Source: Actimicrobium sp047621345 (lineage in GTDB: Bacteria > Pseudomonadota > Gammaproteobacteria > Burkholderiales > Burkholderiaceae_D). From it: 64,000 bases of DNA. The stretch is from NCBI GenBank assembly GCA_047621345.1, contig JBLHLW010000009.1, positions 16,390 through 80,389 on the forward strand. Direction: 5' to 3'. The translations under genes and the position numbers were made by a program. Of the stretch, positions 38,906 through 48,128 are shown one piece after another. Numbering within the stretch: the first letter of the stretch is position 1; the number at the start of each line of letters is the position of its first letter. Below the pieces are notes generated by a model. The model had not been told where the DNA came from. It did no database searches and saw only the letters and a program-made list of their open reading frames with translations.

Positions 38906-39667
38906 ATGACGCTTAATCCTCGTCAACGGCAATTGCTGGACGTCGTCCGCAAACGTGGCACGATCTCGGTGGAAGAGCTGGCGCAGCAACTCGACGTGAC
39001 GCCGCAAACAGTGCGGCGCGACGTCAAATTAATGGAGCTCGCGCGCTTGCTGGCGCGCTATCACGGTGGCGTTGGCTTACCGTCATCGGTCGAGAACATC
39101 GATTACACCCAACGCCAAATCCTCAACAGTGATGCCAAGCAGCGCATTGCCGCAGCTGTCGCCGCACGCGTGCCGGCCGGTAGTTCGTTATTGATCAATA
39201 TCGGCACCACGACCGAAGCGGTCGCCCGTGCGTTGACGCGCCACAAGGGACTGCATGTGGTGACCAATAACCTTAATGTCGCCACTATTTTGTCGGACAA
39301 CCCGGACTGCGAAGTGATCGTCACCGGCGGGCTGGTGCGTGGCCGCGACCGCGGTATTGTCGGCGAGGCGACGATTGATTTCATCCGTCAGTTCAAGGTC
39401 GACATCAGCATCATCGGCGTGTCGAGCATCGAGGCCGATGGCACGCTGCGTGATTTCGATTCGCGCGAAGTCAAGGTGGCGCAAGCAATCATCGACCAGG
39501 GACGGGAAGTCTGGCTGGTGGCCGACAGCGACAAGTTCGGTCGGCAGGCGCTGGTGCGACTGGCTCATTTGTCACAGATCGATGTGTTGTTCACCGATAC
39601 GGCACCGCCCGACGAGTTGGCCGCGGTGTTGAAAGCGGCGCAGGTGACGGTTGTCGTGGCGATTTGA
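38906..39667 (+). CDS. glpR: DeoR-family repressor, GlpR-like
   Basis: 253 residues from ATG 38906 (MTLNPRQRQLLDVVRKRGTISVEELAQQLDVTPQTVRRDVKLM), with GGAGAA as ribosome binding site; ATG 38891 is an alternative. N-terminal DeoR winged helix (residues ~5-57), then the DeoRC sugar-phosphate sensor domain (INIGTTTEAVARAL, VTGGLVRGRDRGIVGEATIDFI, DSDKFGRQALVRLA). Glycerol 3-phosphate is the expected inducer. The position divergent from glpD and the array supports autoregulation and control of the whole locus. Confidence 0.93.
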   Translation: MTLNPRQRQLLDVVRKRGTISVEELAQQLDVTPQTVRRDVKLMELARLLARYHGGVGLPSSVENIDYTQRQILNSDAKQRIAAAVAARVPAGSSLLINIGTTTEAVARALTRHKGLHVVTNNLNVATILSDNPDCEVIVTGGLVRGRDRGIVGEATIDFIRQFKVDISIIGVSSIEADGTLRDFDSREVKVAQAIIDQGREVWLVADSDKFGRQALVRLAHLSQIDVLFTDTAPPDELAAVLKAAQVTVVVAI

Positions 39668-39861
39668 GCGGATAGAAGGTGTCGGTAACTAGTAGTATTT
39701 TTCCCATAGTTGATGCGTGCCGCACGCGCAGATTTTTAGCGCTTTATGGTCACTCTCAACATGGTTTGCCGATGTGTGAGAAGGTATTGCCTGATTTTTG
39801 GCAAAACCGAAAACCGAGATCATCTGTTCTTTCCACTTCACAAAACCAAAGGAAATACACC

Positions 39862-40314
39862 ATGAAAAAAATTATTCTTGCCGCAGTAATCGCCTCCGCC
39901 GCTTTCTCAGCCCAAGCCAAGGACATCGTCGATACAGCCGTTGGTGCAGGCAACTTCACCACCTTGGTCACAGCGATCAAGGCAGCTGGTCTGGTCGACA
40001 CGCTCAAGGGCAAAGGCCCATTCACGGTCTTCGCACCGACAGATGCTGCCTTCGCTAAAGTGCCAAAAGCTGACCTCGATGCACTGCTTAAGGACAAAGC
40101 CAAGCTGACCGCCGTATTGACCTACCACGTGGTGCCAGGCACCGTGATGGCCAAAGACATCAAGGCCGGCAAGGTCAAGACCGTCCAAGGTTCGGAAGTG
40201 ACATTGGCCACCATGGGCGGAGTCACAGTCAACAACGCCAAAGTCACCACGGCTGACATCGTCGCCGACAATGGCGTGATCCACGTTGTTGACACCGTGC
40301 TGATGCCGAAGTAA
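39862..40314 (+). CDS. Fasciclin (FAS1) domain secreted protein
   Basis: 150 residues from ATG 39862 (MKKIILAAVIASAAFSAQA-KD), with AAAGGAAAT upstream. Sec signal peptide cleaved after AQA at residue ~18. The rest is a single FAS1 domain: GNFTTLVTAIKAAGLVDTL, GPFTVFAPTDAAFAKVP, LTYHVVPG, and the end NGVIHVVDTVLMP. These small secreted proteins are implicated in adhesion or matrix binding; function in proteobacteria is unclear. It is monocistronic, with a strong terminator at 40393-40425. Confidence 0.93.
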   Translation: MKKIILAAVIASAAFSAQAKDIVDTAVGAGNFTTLVTAIKAAGLVDTLKGKGPFTVFAPTDAAFAKVPKADLDALLKDKAKLTAVLTYHVVPGTVMAKDIKAGKVKTVQGSEVTLATMGGVTVNNAKVTTADIVADNGVIHVVDTVLMPK

Positions 40315-40392
40315 GAGCAACATGTTGATGGGCACGGAATGCATGCCATGATCTGGCGTAGCCCCCGGCCCAGTCGATAGCAGGAAAAGAAT

Positions 40393-40425
40393 AAACCCCG
40401 TCGTTATCCTCGACGGGGTTTTTTT
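40393..40425 (+). terminator. Rho-independent terminator after FAS1 gene
   Basis: AACCCCGTCG pairs with CGACGGGGTT around TTATCCT, followed by seven T. Confidence 0.93.
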
Positions 40426-40439
40426 ATGCTCACGAGAAG

Positions 40440-40550
40440 TAGGGTGGGCACGGATTTTTGTGCCCACGCGCGCATATCAATAAAGTCGGTCAATTCTGAC
40501 GGTTCGGCGGTGCATTTGCGTGGGCACGATGAAGCCGTGCCCACCCTACG
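40440..40550. repeat. REPIN-like element, copy 3 (complete)
   Basis: About 111 bases with the inverted outer ends TAGGGTGGGCACGG and CCGTGCCCACCCTACG, inner TGCCCACGCGCGCA and TGCATTTGCGTGGGCACG, middle CGGTCAATTCTGA and TTCGGCGG. It lies between the FAS1 terminator and the 3' end of the ABC exporter gene. Confidence 0.85.
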
Positions 40551-40593
40551 AGGAGCCATCCACTTTACGGCCCATGCATTTGTGTGTGTGTTG

Positions 40594-42438
40594 TCAGCCC
40601 TGCACGCCGAACTGCAACGCCGCCAGACTCGCATACAAGCCATCGAGCGCGACCAGTTCAGCATGCGTGCCCATCTCCACGATATGTCCATGCTCGAGCA
40701 CAACGATGCGATCCGCCCGTTTGACGGTTGCCAGTCGATGCGCAATGACTAGCGTGGTCCGTCCGACCATGGCTGCTTCGAGGGCACTTTGCACCAATCG
40801 TTCGGATTCGGCGTCGAGCGCGCTGGTGGCTTCGTCGAGCAATAGCAGTGGTGGATTTTTCAGCATTGCGCGAGCAATCGCGATGCGCTGGCGCTGACCG
40901 CCGGACAGGCGCACGCCGCGTTCGCCGAGGAAGGATTGATAGCCTTCCGGCAGGCGTTCGATGAACTCGTGCGCGGCGGCCATCTTGGCAGCGGCAATGA
41001 CCTCGTCATCGCTGGCGCCGGCGCGGCCGTAGCGGATGTTCTCCATTGCATTGGCCGAAAAAATCACCGTGTCTTGCGGCACGATGCCGATGGCGCCGCG
41101 CAAAGTGTGCAAGTCGAGTTGGGTAATATCGACGCCGTCAAGCAGGACACTGCCTTGTTGCGGGTCATACAGCCGCAGCAGCATCTGGAAAAGCGTGGTC
41201 TTGCCGGCGCCAGATGGACCAACAATCGCCACCGTTTCACCGGCCGGGATGGTCAGCGACAAGTGGGCCAGCGCCGGGCTGTCCGGGCGCGACGGGTAAT
41301 GGAATGTGATGTCGTTCAAGGCCAGCGTGGCACCGCCAGCACTTTGCGGCGGCAGAGGCTGAGGATGTTGCGGCGACTGGATCGGCGATTCTTCGGCGAG
41401 CAATTCGAGCAGACGTTCGGTGGCGCCAGCGGCGCGTTGTGCCTCGCCCAGCACTTCGGACAACGCACCGATCGAACCAGCGACGATGGCTGCATACAGG
41501 ATGAACTGGCCGAGCGAGCCACCGGTCATCGTGCCTTGAATGACGGCGTGCGCACCCAGCCACAGCACGAAGACGATGGCACCGAACACCAGCAGAATGG
41601 CGATCATTGTCAGCAGCGAGCGGGCGCGGATACGCCGCATGGCTGTCCCGAAGGCGTTTTCGACGAGGTTGCTAAAACGAGCGGATTCGATTTTTTCATG
41701 CGTGAATGCTTGCACGGTCGGCATCGCATTGAGGATTTCGCCTGCCATGGCCGAGGCATCGGCAATGCGATCCTGTGTATCGCGCGAGAGCTTGCGCACG
41801 CGTCGGCCAAAGATCACGATGGGCGCGACCACCAGAATGAGTGCGCCGAAAATGATGGCCGTCAGCTTCACGCTGGTGATGAACAACATCACCATGCCGC
41901 CAACGAACAGCAGCACATTGCGCAAGGCCATCGAGATGCTGGTGCCGACCACAGCCTGAATCAGTGTGGTGTCGGTGGTCAGGCGCGACAACACTTCGCC
42001 GCTCTGGGTGGTCTCGAAAAACTGCGGACTTTGCGTCACGACATGCGCATAGACGGCGCTGCGGATGTCGGCAGTGACGCGTTCGCCCAGCCACGACACC
42101 ATGTAAAAACGGGCTGCCGTTGCGATGGCCAGCACGCTGGCAACGCCGAACAGGGCCAGAAAATACAGGTCAATGTGATCGGCACTTTTGGTGCCATTGC
42201 CGCCGAAACCGAGGTCGATCATCTGCTTGAACGCAAAGGGCACCGCCAGCGTTGCGCAGGCAGCCACCACCAGTGCGAGACCTGCCAGCATGAACTGGCG
42301 CAGATAAGGTTTTAGAAAAGGCAGCAGTTCGGCCAGCGTGGCGAGGCTGGCTTTTTTGGCGACTGGCGCTTCGGCAGGTTTGGCAGCGTGCGCAGTGGTC
42401 GCGTTGGTGTTGGTGTTGGTGTTGGTCGTGGTGGTCAT
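40594..42438 (-). CDS. ABC exporter, fused permease and ATPase (MsbA/MDR type)
   Basis: 614 residues from ATG 42438 (MTTTTNTNTNTNATTAHAAKP). The low-complexity Thr/Asn start comes from a GTTGGT tandem repeat. Residues ~45-330 are a six-helix ABC membrane domain. The nucleotide-binding domain has Walker A GPSGAGKTTLFQMLLRLYD, signature LSGGQRQRIAIARAMLKNPPLLLLDEATSALD and the H-loop VIAHRLAT. Such homodimeric exporters flip lipids or export drugs; the substrate is not evident. Its start overlaps the stop of the AttH-like gene (42435) by four bases, so it is the distal gene of a five-gene operon. Confidence 0.93.
   Translation of the reverse strand: MTTTTNTNTNTNATTAHAAKPAEAPVAKKASLATLAELLPFLKPYLRQFMLAGLALVVAACATLAVPFAFKQMIDLGFGGNGTKSADHIDLYFLALFGVASVLAIATAARFYMVSWLGERVTADIRSAVYAHVVTQSPQFFETTQSGEVLSRLTTDTTLIQAVVGTSISMALRNVLLFVGGMVMLFITSVKLTAIIFGALILVVAPIVIFGRRVRKLSRDTQDRIADASAMAGEILNAMPTVQAFTHEKIESARFSNLVENAFGTAMRRIRARSLLTMIAILLVFGAIVFVLWLGAHAVIQGTMTGGSLGQFILYAAIVAGSIGALSEVLGEAQRAAGATERLLELLAEESPIQSPQHPQPLPPQSAGGATLALNDITFHYPSRPDSPALAHLSLTIPAGETVAIVGPSGAGKTTLFQMLLRLYDPQQGSVLLDGVDITQLDLHTLRGAIGIVPQDTVIFSANAMENIRYGRAGASDDEVIAAAKMAAAHEFIERLPEGYQSFLGERGVRLSGGQRQRIAIARAMLKNPPLLLLDEATSALDAESERLVQSALEAAMVGRTTLVIAHRLATVKRADRIVVLEHGHIVEMGTHAELVALDGLYASLAALQFGVQG
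42402..42426. repeat. GTTGGT hexanucleotide repeat in the ABC exporter 5' end
   Basis: Four copies of GTTGGT (ACCAAC on the coding strand) encode the Thr-Asn run near the N terminus. Because the unit is six bases, slippage changes length by two residues but keeps the frame. Confidence 0.8.
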
Positions 42439-43499
42439 AGTTTCAAAGGTTTTACGTAGCCGGTCATTTCCAGGTAACCGCGGCCTGCCGGTTGTCCTGC
42501 GCGCAGGATCGTTACACCACCTTCCCAATACACCGAACCGGTCGACTGGCGTGAATCGAGTTCCTGATCGTCTTGCAGCGGGATCAGTTGCCAGGTCGTG
42601 TTGCCGGTCGTGATCCGTGTGGCCACGGGATACGATGCGTTGGTACGTGGTGAACGCCAATTGCGCTGCGGCGAGAAGTGTACTTGGTCCGGTGTGAATT
42701 GCGTGACCGTACCGGATTTATCGCGCAGTGCAGCATGGGCCCAGAGTTTATCACCCTGCTTGTTGCGAATCTGGAACGCCATCAGCGCGCTGCCATCGTC
42801 GAGGTTGGCACCGAGCCAGTCCCAGCCGCTGGCATCGGCATCGAGGACGCTGGTTGACCATTCGTGATCGAGCCAGGCGGTGCCGGTGATGGCCACCGGC
42901 GCACCGTTACGTGACAACTGGCCGCTGACCTGCAATTGTGGCTGGCTGTAGTAATAGCTGGCTTGTTGCACCTGCGGTCCCTTGCGCGAGTAGCCGCCGT
43001 CGCCTTGCAATAGCGGCGGCTGAGTTGGCATCAGCGAGAGCTTCAACGTGAAGTCGCGCGCGGTGATGCTGGCCTCGTAACTGCCATCGGCATGACGCAG
43101 CAAATGCCAGTCGTCGAGCCGGATGTCCGTGTTGCCCTCGCGCGCGAAGGCCAGCCCGAAGCCGGCCCGCGCCGTGCGCTGATCGTGCACCAGTTTGCCC
43201 ACAGCAGGATCGGACAAGGCAGCATGGGCGATGATCAGTTGCGACGGGGCAAACGCACTCGGGTTACTGCGATCATGGTCGGTAGCCGAGCGAAAAAAAG
43301 TGATCTGAAAACCAAGCGGCTTCTTGTCCGGGGTTTCGATCCAGCCAGTGGCGTACCACCATTCAGTGCGGAAGTCCGGATGCGCGCCAAAGTCGGCCGG
43401 GAATTGCAGCGGTACGTTGGGCTTGACCGTAGCAAACACCGGCGCCGCTGCATGGCTCCAGCCGCAGAAGACGAGCAGGATCAATAGCCAGCGCATCAC
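42435..43499 (-). CDS. Lipocalin-like carotenoid 1,2-hydratase-related protein (AttH/CrtC family)
   Basis: 354 residues, or 353 from the second ATG at 43496. Signal peptide MMRWLLILLVFCGWSHA. Family blocks: DFGAHPDFRTEWWYATGWIE, GFQITFFR, YSRKGPQVQQASYYYSQPQLQVSG, TAWLDHEWSTSVLDADASGWDWLGANLDDGSALMAFQIRNK and a terminal GYVKPLKL. This matches the tandem-lipocalin AttH family, related to CrtC, found with an FtsX-like permease and an ATPase (attEFGH arrangement). It acts in the periplasm or at the envelope, probably on a lipid. No carotenoid genes are nearby, so hydratase activity should not be assumed. The start overlaps the permease stop. Confidence 0.88.
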   Translation of the reverse strand: MMRWLLILLVFCGWSHAAAPVFATVKPNVPLQFPADFGAHPDFRTEWWYATGWIETPDKKPLGFQITFFRSATDHDRSNPSAFAPSQLIIAHAALSDPAVGKLVHDQRTARAGFGLAFAREGNTDIRLDDWHLLRHADGSYEASITARDFTLKLSLMPTQPPLLQGDGGYSRKGPQVQQASYYYSQPQLQVSGQLSRNGAPVAITGTAWLDHEWSTSVLDADASGWDWLGANLDDGSALMAFQIRNKQGDKLWAHAALRDKSGTVTQFTPDQVHFSPQRNWRSPRTNASYPVATRITTGNTTWQLIPLQDDQELDSRQSTGSVYWEGGVTILRAGQPAGRGYLEMTGYVKPLKL

Positions 43500-46027
43500 C
43501 AGTCCTCCCGTACGGCGCGGATGGCATCACCGGCCACTGCGCGCGAACCGGCGATGACGGCAGTCGCTGCCGATGACACCAGCAGCAAACTGGCCACCGA
43601 TCCCAGCATGATCCAGGGCATGTGCAATTGCATACTCCAGTGAAAAGATTGGGGATTGACAATGAAGATGAGTACCAGGCTGATGACCCAGCCGAGGACG
43701 AATCCGACCGCGATGCCGAGTCCGGTCAGCAGGCCGCCTTCGAGCCCGAGCACCAGCAGGATTTGCCGGCGCGTGACACCGACATGGCGCAGCATGCCGA
43801 ACTCTTTGGCGCGCGCCAGCGTTTGGGCTGAAAAAGTCGCTGCCACGCCGAACAGACCGATGACGATGGCAACCACTTCGAGCAAATAAGTGACCGCGAA
43901 ACTCCGGTCAAAAATTTTCAGACTGAGGGCGCGGATTTCGCCGGGATCGGCAAATTCCACGGCGCTGCCGAAGGGCAGTGCGCGCACGTCACGGATCACC
44001 TGATCGGACGTCACACCGGGCTTGAAAAACAGGGCGGCGTCATTCACGTCGAGGTCGCCGGTAAGGCGCTGGTAATCGGCCAGCCGGATTTGCACGGCAC
44101 CCGACTGGCGCGCGTAGTCACGCCACACACCGACTACCATGAACGGCGGCGCGTTGGCACCGAGCGGCAGCGTCACTTGCTGGCCGACCCGGTACCCGTA
44201 CAAGTCCAGCATCGCCTCCGAAGCCCAGAGCGGCAATACACCGACTGGCAGTTGCGTCGCGTCGATGACATCGTCGGTCAGCGGCAAAGTGCGTTCCGGT
44301 TCAGCGGCATCGATGGGACGCGCCAGCAAGACCACGGCCGGGCGCGTGAGCTCCAGCGCCAGCGGCAGCGTGCGTAAAAATTCAGTACGCTGCACGCCCG
44401 GTAGCGCGCTGAGCAAGCGCTGTTCGGCGGGCTTGAGTGCACCGGTGTCGCCACTGGCTGCGGAACGCACATACAGATTGGCCGACAATAATTGCACCAG
44501 CCAGTCATCGACCGAAACCCGGAAACTCGACACCATGATGGCCATTGCCACCATCAGGCTGAAGCTCGACAGCACGCCGCCTAGCGCAATCGAGGCCTGA
44601 TTGGGCGCATTGGCCAGATGTGCCAGCGCCAGCATCGTGACCGGTTGCTTTTGCCCGTGCCGGCTTAGCGCTGCGAAGGCCAGCGCCGCACAACGTGGCA
44701 TCAGCGCGATCCCGCCGACCAGCAACAAGGCCACAGCCAGATACCCGAACAACGGCAGTTCGAATACCGGCGGCAAGGTCGTCAAGAGCGCCGCCAGTAG
44801 CAAGCACGCCAGTGCCGGCCACGGCGTTGACAAGCGCGCCAGTGCGACATCCTCGCTGCCAGATTTGAGCGCGGGCGCCGGTCGTGCGCGTGCCGCTTCG
44901 AGTGCCGGCGCCAGACTGCCGAGCAGCGCAATGCCAGTGCCGAGCACGAAGAAAATGATCGCGGTTACCCAATTTAATTGCACACTCGGCCGGATGCCAG
45001 GGAAATAGCCGCCGCCCAGATCGCCGCCGAAAAATTGCAATGCCAGCGCGGCCAGCACGTAACCACCGACCAGTCCGACCAGCGACCCGAGCGCGCCCAG
45101 CAAGGCGCCTTCGAGCAGCACCTGGCGCAGCAGCAGGCCACGTGTCAGGCCAATCACGCGTAGCAGCGCGAACTGCGAGCGTCGTCGCAATACCGACAAG
45201 GCCTGAGTCGAAAACACCAGAAAGGCACCAGTAAACAATGCCACCAGCGCCAGCACATTCAGATTGACCCGGTAGGCACGCGACATGTTGGCGCTACGGG
45301 CTTGCTGGTCAGCGCTTTCGGTAACCAGCAATGTCGGGAACTCGGCAGACAGCGCGCTGCGAAAGGTCGCACGCGTGATACCGGTCGCGAGCTTGAGGTC
45401 GATGCGCGACAACTTGCCGATCCGGTCGAAGCGCCACTGCGCAGCAGCAATGTCCATCACCGCAATACGCTGTCCGGGCCGGGCACGCACGATGCCGCCG
45501 GCTACGCGCAACGCGACCATGGCCGTACCGTTTTGCAGTTCCAAGGTATCGCCAACCCTGACCTTGAGCCAGTCTTGTGCCGCCGGTGACAGGAAGATCG
45601 CGTCATCGGCCAGCGTGTCGAACGGACGGTCTTCGGATGGCACGCCGAGCAGATCAGGAGCGAGGCCGGAGGCGCGGAACATATCGATGCCGAGGATCTT
45701 TAGCGCGCCGCGTTGGGATAGATTCTGGCCCGGAAGCGTGGCGTCGATTTCCAGCACCGGGTTGGCCAGTACGACGCCGTCACGACGCACCAGTTGCGGA
45801 TAAATTTTTTCATCGAACAGTGGTTGGGGGCCGCGCACCTGCAGGTCCGACTGGCCCGTCAGGCTGCGTGCCGCGGCCGAGAATTCATTGAAGGCAGCGC
45901 CATTGATCAGGTCGATCGCAAAGCCCAGTCCGACGCCCAGCGCAATCGCCGCGATCGCTGCCAGTGCGCGCCACGGATGGGCACGCCATTCGCCAAACAC
46001 CAGCCACCGTGTCAGCGACCCGATCAT
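43496..46027 (-). CDS. ABC transporter permease with two FtsX domains (LolE/MacB-like superfamily)
   Basis: 843 residues. It starts with a membrane helix (WRALAAIAAIALGVGLGFAIDLINGAAFNEF), has a periplasmic MacB-PCD-like domain to ~250, then a first FtsX set (~260-440), a second periplasmic domain (~470-700), and a second FtsX set (VTYLLEVVAIVIGLFGVAATFSAQTLARAKEFGMLRHVGVTRRQILLVLG). Such permeases pair with LolD-like ATPases to move lipids or lipoproteins mechanically. The ATPase gene precedes it with a 4-base overlap and the lipocalin follows, also overlapping, so the three form one machine. Confidence 0.9.
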   Translation of the reverse strand: MIGSLTRWLVFGEWRAHPWRALAAIAAIALGVGLGFAIDLINGAAFNEFSAAARSLTGQSDLQVRGPQPLFDEKIYPQLVRRDGVVLANPVLEIDATLPGQNLSQRGALKILGIDMFRASGLAPDLLGVPSEDRPFDTLADDAIFLSPAAQDWLKVRVGDTLELQNGTAMVALRVAGGIVRARPGQRIAVMDIAAAQWRFDRIGKLSRIDLKLATGITRATFRSALSAEFPTLLVTESADQQARSANMSRAYRVNLNVLALVALFTGAFLVFSTQALSVLRRRSQFALLRVIGLTRGLLLRQVLLEGALLGALGSLVGLVGGYVLAALALQFFGGDLGGGYFPGIRPSVQLNWVTAIIFFVLGTGIALLGSLAPALEAARARPAPALKSGSEDVALARLSTPWPALACLLLAALLTTLPPVFELPLFGYLAVALLLVGGIALMPRCAALAFAALSRHGQKQPVTMLALAHLANAPNQASIALGGVLSSFSLMVAMAIMVSSFRVSVDDWLVQLLSANLYVRSAASGDTGALKPAEQRLLSALPGVQRTEFLRTLPLALELTRPAVVLLARPIDAAEPERTLPLTDDVIDATQLPVGVLPLWASEAMLDLYGYRVGQQVTLPLGANAPPFMVVGVWRDYARQSGAVQIRLADYQRLTGDLDVNDAALFFKPGVTSDQVIRDVRALPFGSAVEFADPGEIRALSLKIFDRSFAVTYLLEVVAIVIGLFGVAATFSAQTLARAKEFGMLRHVGVTRRQILLVLGLEGGLLTGLGIAVGFVLGWVISLVLIFIVNPQSFHWSMQLHMPWIMLGSVASLLLVSSAATAVIAGSRAVAGDAIRAVREDW

Positions 46028-46698
46028 GCAGCAGTAGCAGGTAACGGATGCAGGCCGGCGCTCGTCAGGATGAGCGTGCGGTCAGCGGTGGCAGCGGCCG
46101 CCAGCGAGTGCGTGACCACGATCGCCGAGGCGCCGTTAGCCTTGATCTCGGCGCGCAGCAAGTGCAGCACGTCGGCGGCGGTATCGGGATCGAGATTGCC
46201 GGTCGGTTCATCGGCCAAAATCAGCGTAGGGCGATGCACGAGGGCGCGTGCAATTGCCACGCGCTGCATTTCACCGCCCGACAATTGACGCGGAAAATCA
46301 TTGCCGCGACCAACCAGGCCGACTTTATCAAGCATCTCGGTCGCGCGCGCCAGCGAGGTGCCATTTAATAAAAGAGGCAAGCCCACGTTTTGTGCCAGCG
46401 TGAGGTGCGGCAAAACATGGAACGCTTGAAAAATGAAGCCGAGCTTTTCACGTCGCAGACGCGTTGCGTCATCGTCGCTCAAGCCCGAGATCGGCACGCC
46501 ATCAATGAGCACGCTGCCGCTGTCGGGCATATCAAGTCCGGCGATCAGGTTGAGCAGCGTCGATTTTCCGACGCCGGATTCGCCCATGATCGCGACGTAC
46601 TCGCCGGGCTGCAGCACGAAGTCCAACTGCGCCAGCACGACACGACCGTTGCCATAGGCTTTGCGCACGGCGCGGCATTCCAGTGCCGGTGATGTCAT
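46024..46698 (-). CDS. ABC transporter ATP-binding protein (LolD-like)
   Basis: 224 residues from ATG 46698 (MTSPALECRAVRKAYGNGRVVLAQLDF); ATG 46704 is two codons upstream. Walker A GESGVGKSTLLNLIAGL, signature LSGGEMQRVAIARALVHRPTLILADEPTGNLD and the H-loop VVTHS. The MacB/LolD class pairs with FtsX permeases. The start lies within the stop of the TIGR02450-type gene upstream. Confidence 0.95.
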   Translation of the reverse strand: MTSPALECRAVRKAYGNGRVVLAQLDFVLQPGEYVAIMGESGVGKSTLLNLIAGLDMPDSGSVLIDGVPISGLSDDDATRLRREKLGFIFQAFHVLPHLTLAQNVGLPLLLNGTSLARATEMLDKVGLVGRGNDFPRQLSGGEMQRVAIARALVHRPTLILADEPTGNLDPDTAADVLHLLRAEIKANGASAIVVTHSLAAAATADRTLILTSAGLHPLPATAA

Positions 46699-46910
46699 TG
46701 CCATCCGATGACCCAGACGGTGGCATCTTCGAGGCTGCGCCAAGCGATGGTGTCGGTACGTTGGGAATGGACAGCCTGCAAGTCGACATGGGTGATCGGC
46801 GAACCATCCTCGGGCACGATGACACGTGACACCAGAAAATGTTTTTCACGATTGATCGGTGTCAAGGCAGTCCACTTTGAAAGAAGCAGTTTTTTGGGAG
46901 AGATCGGCAT
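46695..46910 (-). CDS. TIGR02450 family Trp-rich protein
   Basis: 71 residues (MPISPKKLLLSKWTALTPINREKHFLVSRVI...). The LLxSKWTAxxPxNREKHFLV start and the WRSLEDATVWVIGWQ end match the TIGR02450 tryptophan-rich family, whose function is unknown. It is the first gene of the operon that continues with the LolD-like ATPase, whose start it overlaps. It is divergent from the transglutaminase-like gene at 47037. Confidence 0.88.
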   Translation of the reverse strand: MPISPKKLLLSKWTALTPINREKHFLVSRVIVPEDGSPITHVDLQAVHSQRTDTIAWRSLEDATVWVIGWQ

Positions 46911-47036
46911 ACGGTGAATTATTGTCGGTTAGGCTAAACTCTTGGCAGTTTAGTGCGGATTGCGAAACAGGGTTGGCACTCCCAACACCGCTGCAGTTCG
47001 CAACAGCCCCGTCAATTTATTTCTTCAGGGAACATT

Positions 47037-48119
47037 ATGGATCGTCGTACCTTCCTCAAAACCACCGCCATCGCTTCTGCTGCGTCTATTGTCCCATTCG
47101 GTCAGGCTGCTTTCGCTACCGAAGGTCCGTGGCGCACCTTCGATGTAACGACCCGCGTGGAACTCAACAGCACCGGTGCGGCGAGCGTCTGGCTGCCGAT
47201 CCCGACTGTCAATACCGATTATCAAAAAGTCTTGGAGTCCACTTTCAAGACCGATGCTGGCAAAGCCCAGATCGTGCAGGACGCCACTTACGGCGCCGGG
47301 ATTCTGGTTGCTGAATTTACTGGCAGCGACAAGCCGGTTGTCGAAGTCACCACCCGCGTCATGACACGTGATCGCAGCGTCGATCTCAGCGCCGCACCCA
47401 ACAACGAACAACTCGATCCCGCCGAGCGCAAGCTGGCGCTCGCCGCGACCGACCTGTTGCCGACCGATGGCATTGTTCTTCAGACCGCACAGGAAATCAC
47501 TAAAGGTGCCAAGACCGACAGGGCCAAGGCGCAGGCAATTTACGACTGGATCGTTGACAACACCCACCGCGACGCCAAAGTGCGCGGCTGCGGTGTCGGT
47601 GACATCAAGTCGATGCTCGAATCGAACAACCTCGGCGGCAAGTGCGGTGATCTCAATGCGTTGTACGTCGGTCTGGCGCGCGCGGTCGGCGTGCCGGCAC
47701 GCGATGTCTACGGCGTACGCGTCGCTGACTCCCGGCTGGGCTACAAATCGCTGGGCAAGTCCGGCGATGTAACCAAGGCACAGCATTGCCGCGCTGAAGT
47801 TTATCTGGCCGGCTACGGCTGGGTGCCGGTCGACCCGGCCGACGTGCGCAAGGTCGTGCTTGAAGAAGGTGGCGGTCTGCCATTGACCGACGTGAAGGTC
47901 GAGGCCGCGCGCAAGCGATTGTTTGGTTCATGGGAAATGAACTGGATGGCGTTCAACTACGCGCATGACGTCCAGCTGCCCGGCGACAAAAAAGGCAAGA
48001 TCGGTTTCTTCATGTATCCGAACGCAATGATCACCGAAGACGGCAAGCTCGCCCGCGTTGACAGCCTCGATCCGGCCAACTTCCATTACACGATTACGTC
48101 CCGTGAAATCACAGGCTGA
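47037..48119 (+). CDS. Tat-exported transglutaminase-like protein
   Basis: 360 residues from ATG 47037 (MDRRTFLKTTAIASAASIVPFGQAAFA). The RRTFLK motif marks a Tat signal peptide. Residues ~150-270 hold a transglutaminase-like (PF01841) core: AIYDWIVDNTHRDAKVRGCG, GGKCGDLNALYVGLARAVGVPARDVYGVRV with the catalytic Cys, and AQHCRAEVYLAGYGWVPVDPAD with His and Asp. The N-terminal part resembles the beta domain common in these periplasmic proteins. It may act as a protease or amidase. The next gene, a TlpA-like thioredoxin, starts 9 bases later, and egtD and egtB follow, suggesting one transcript. Confidence 0.9.
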   Translation: MDRRTFLKTTAIASAASIVPFGQAAFATEGPWRTFDVTTRVELNSTGAASVWLPIPTVNTDYQKVLESTFKTDAGKAQIVQDATYGAGILVAEFTGSDKPVVEVTTRVMTRDRSVDLSAAPNNEQLDPAERKLALAATDLLPTDGIVLQTAQEITKGAKTDRAKAQAIYDWIVDNTHRDAKVRGCGVGDIKSMLESNNLGGKCGDLNALYVGLARAVGVPARDVYGVRVADSRLGYKSLGKSGDVTKAQHCRAEVYLAGYGWVPVDPADVRKVVLEEGGGLPLTDVKVEAARKRLFGSWEMNWMAFNYAHDVQLPGDKKGKIGFFMYPNAMITEDGKLARVDSLDPANFHYTITSREITG

Positions 48120-48128
48120 TCGGGTTTG

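Noticed and set aside
40936..42315. 459-codon open frame antisense to the ABC exporter
   Set aside because: His/Gln/Arg-rich shadow translation inside a conserved gene.
42435..43499. Carotenoid 1,2-hydratase (CrtC) as functional name
   Set aside because: The family resemblance is real, but no carotenoid genes are near and the operon context fits the AttH lipocalin with FtsX/LolD transporter instead.
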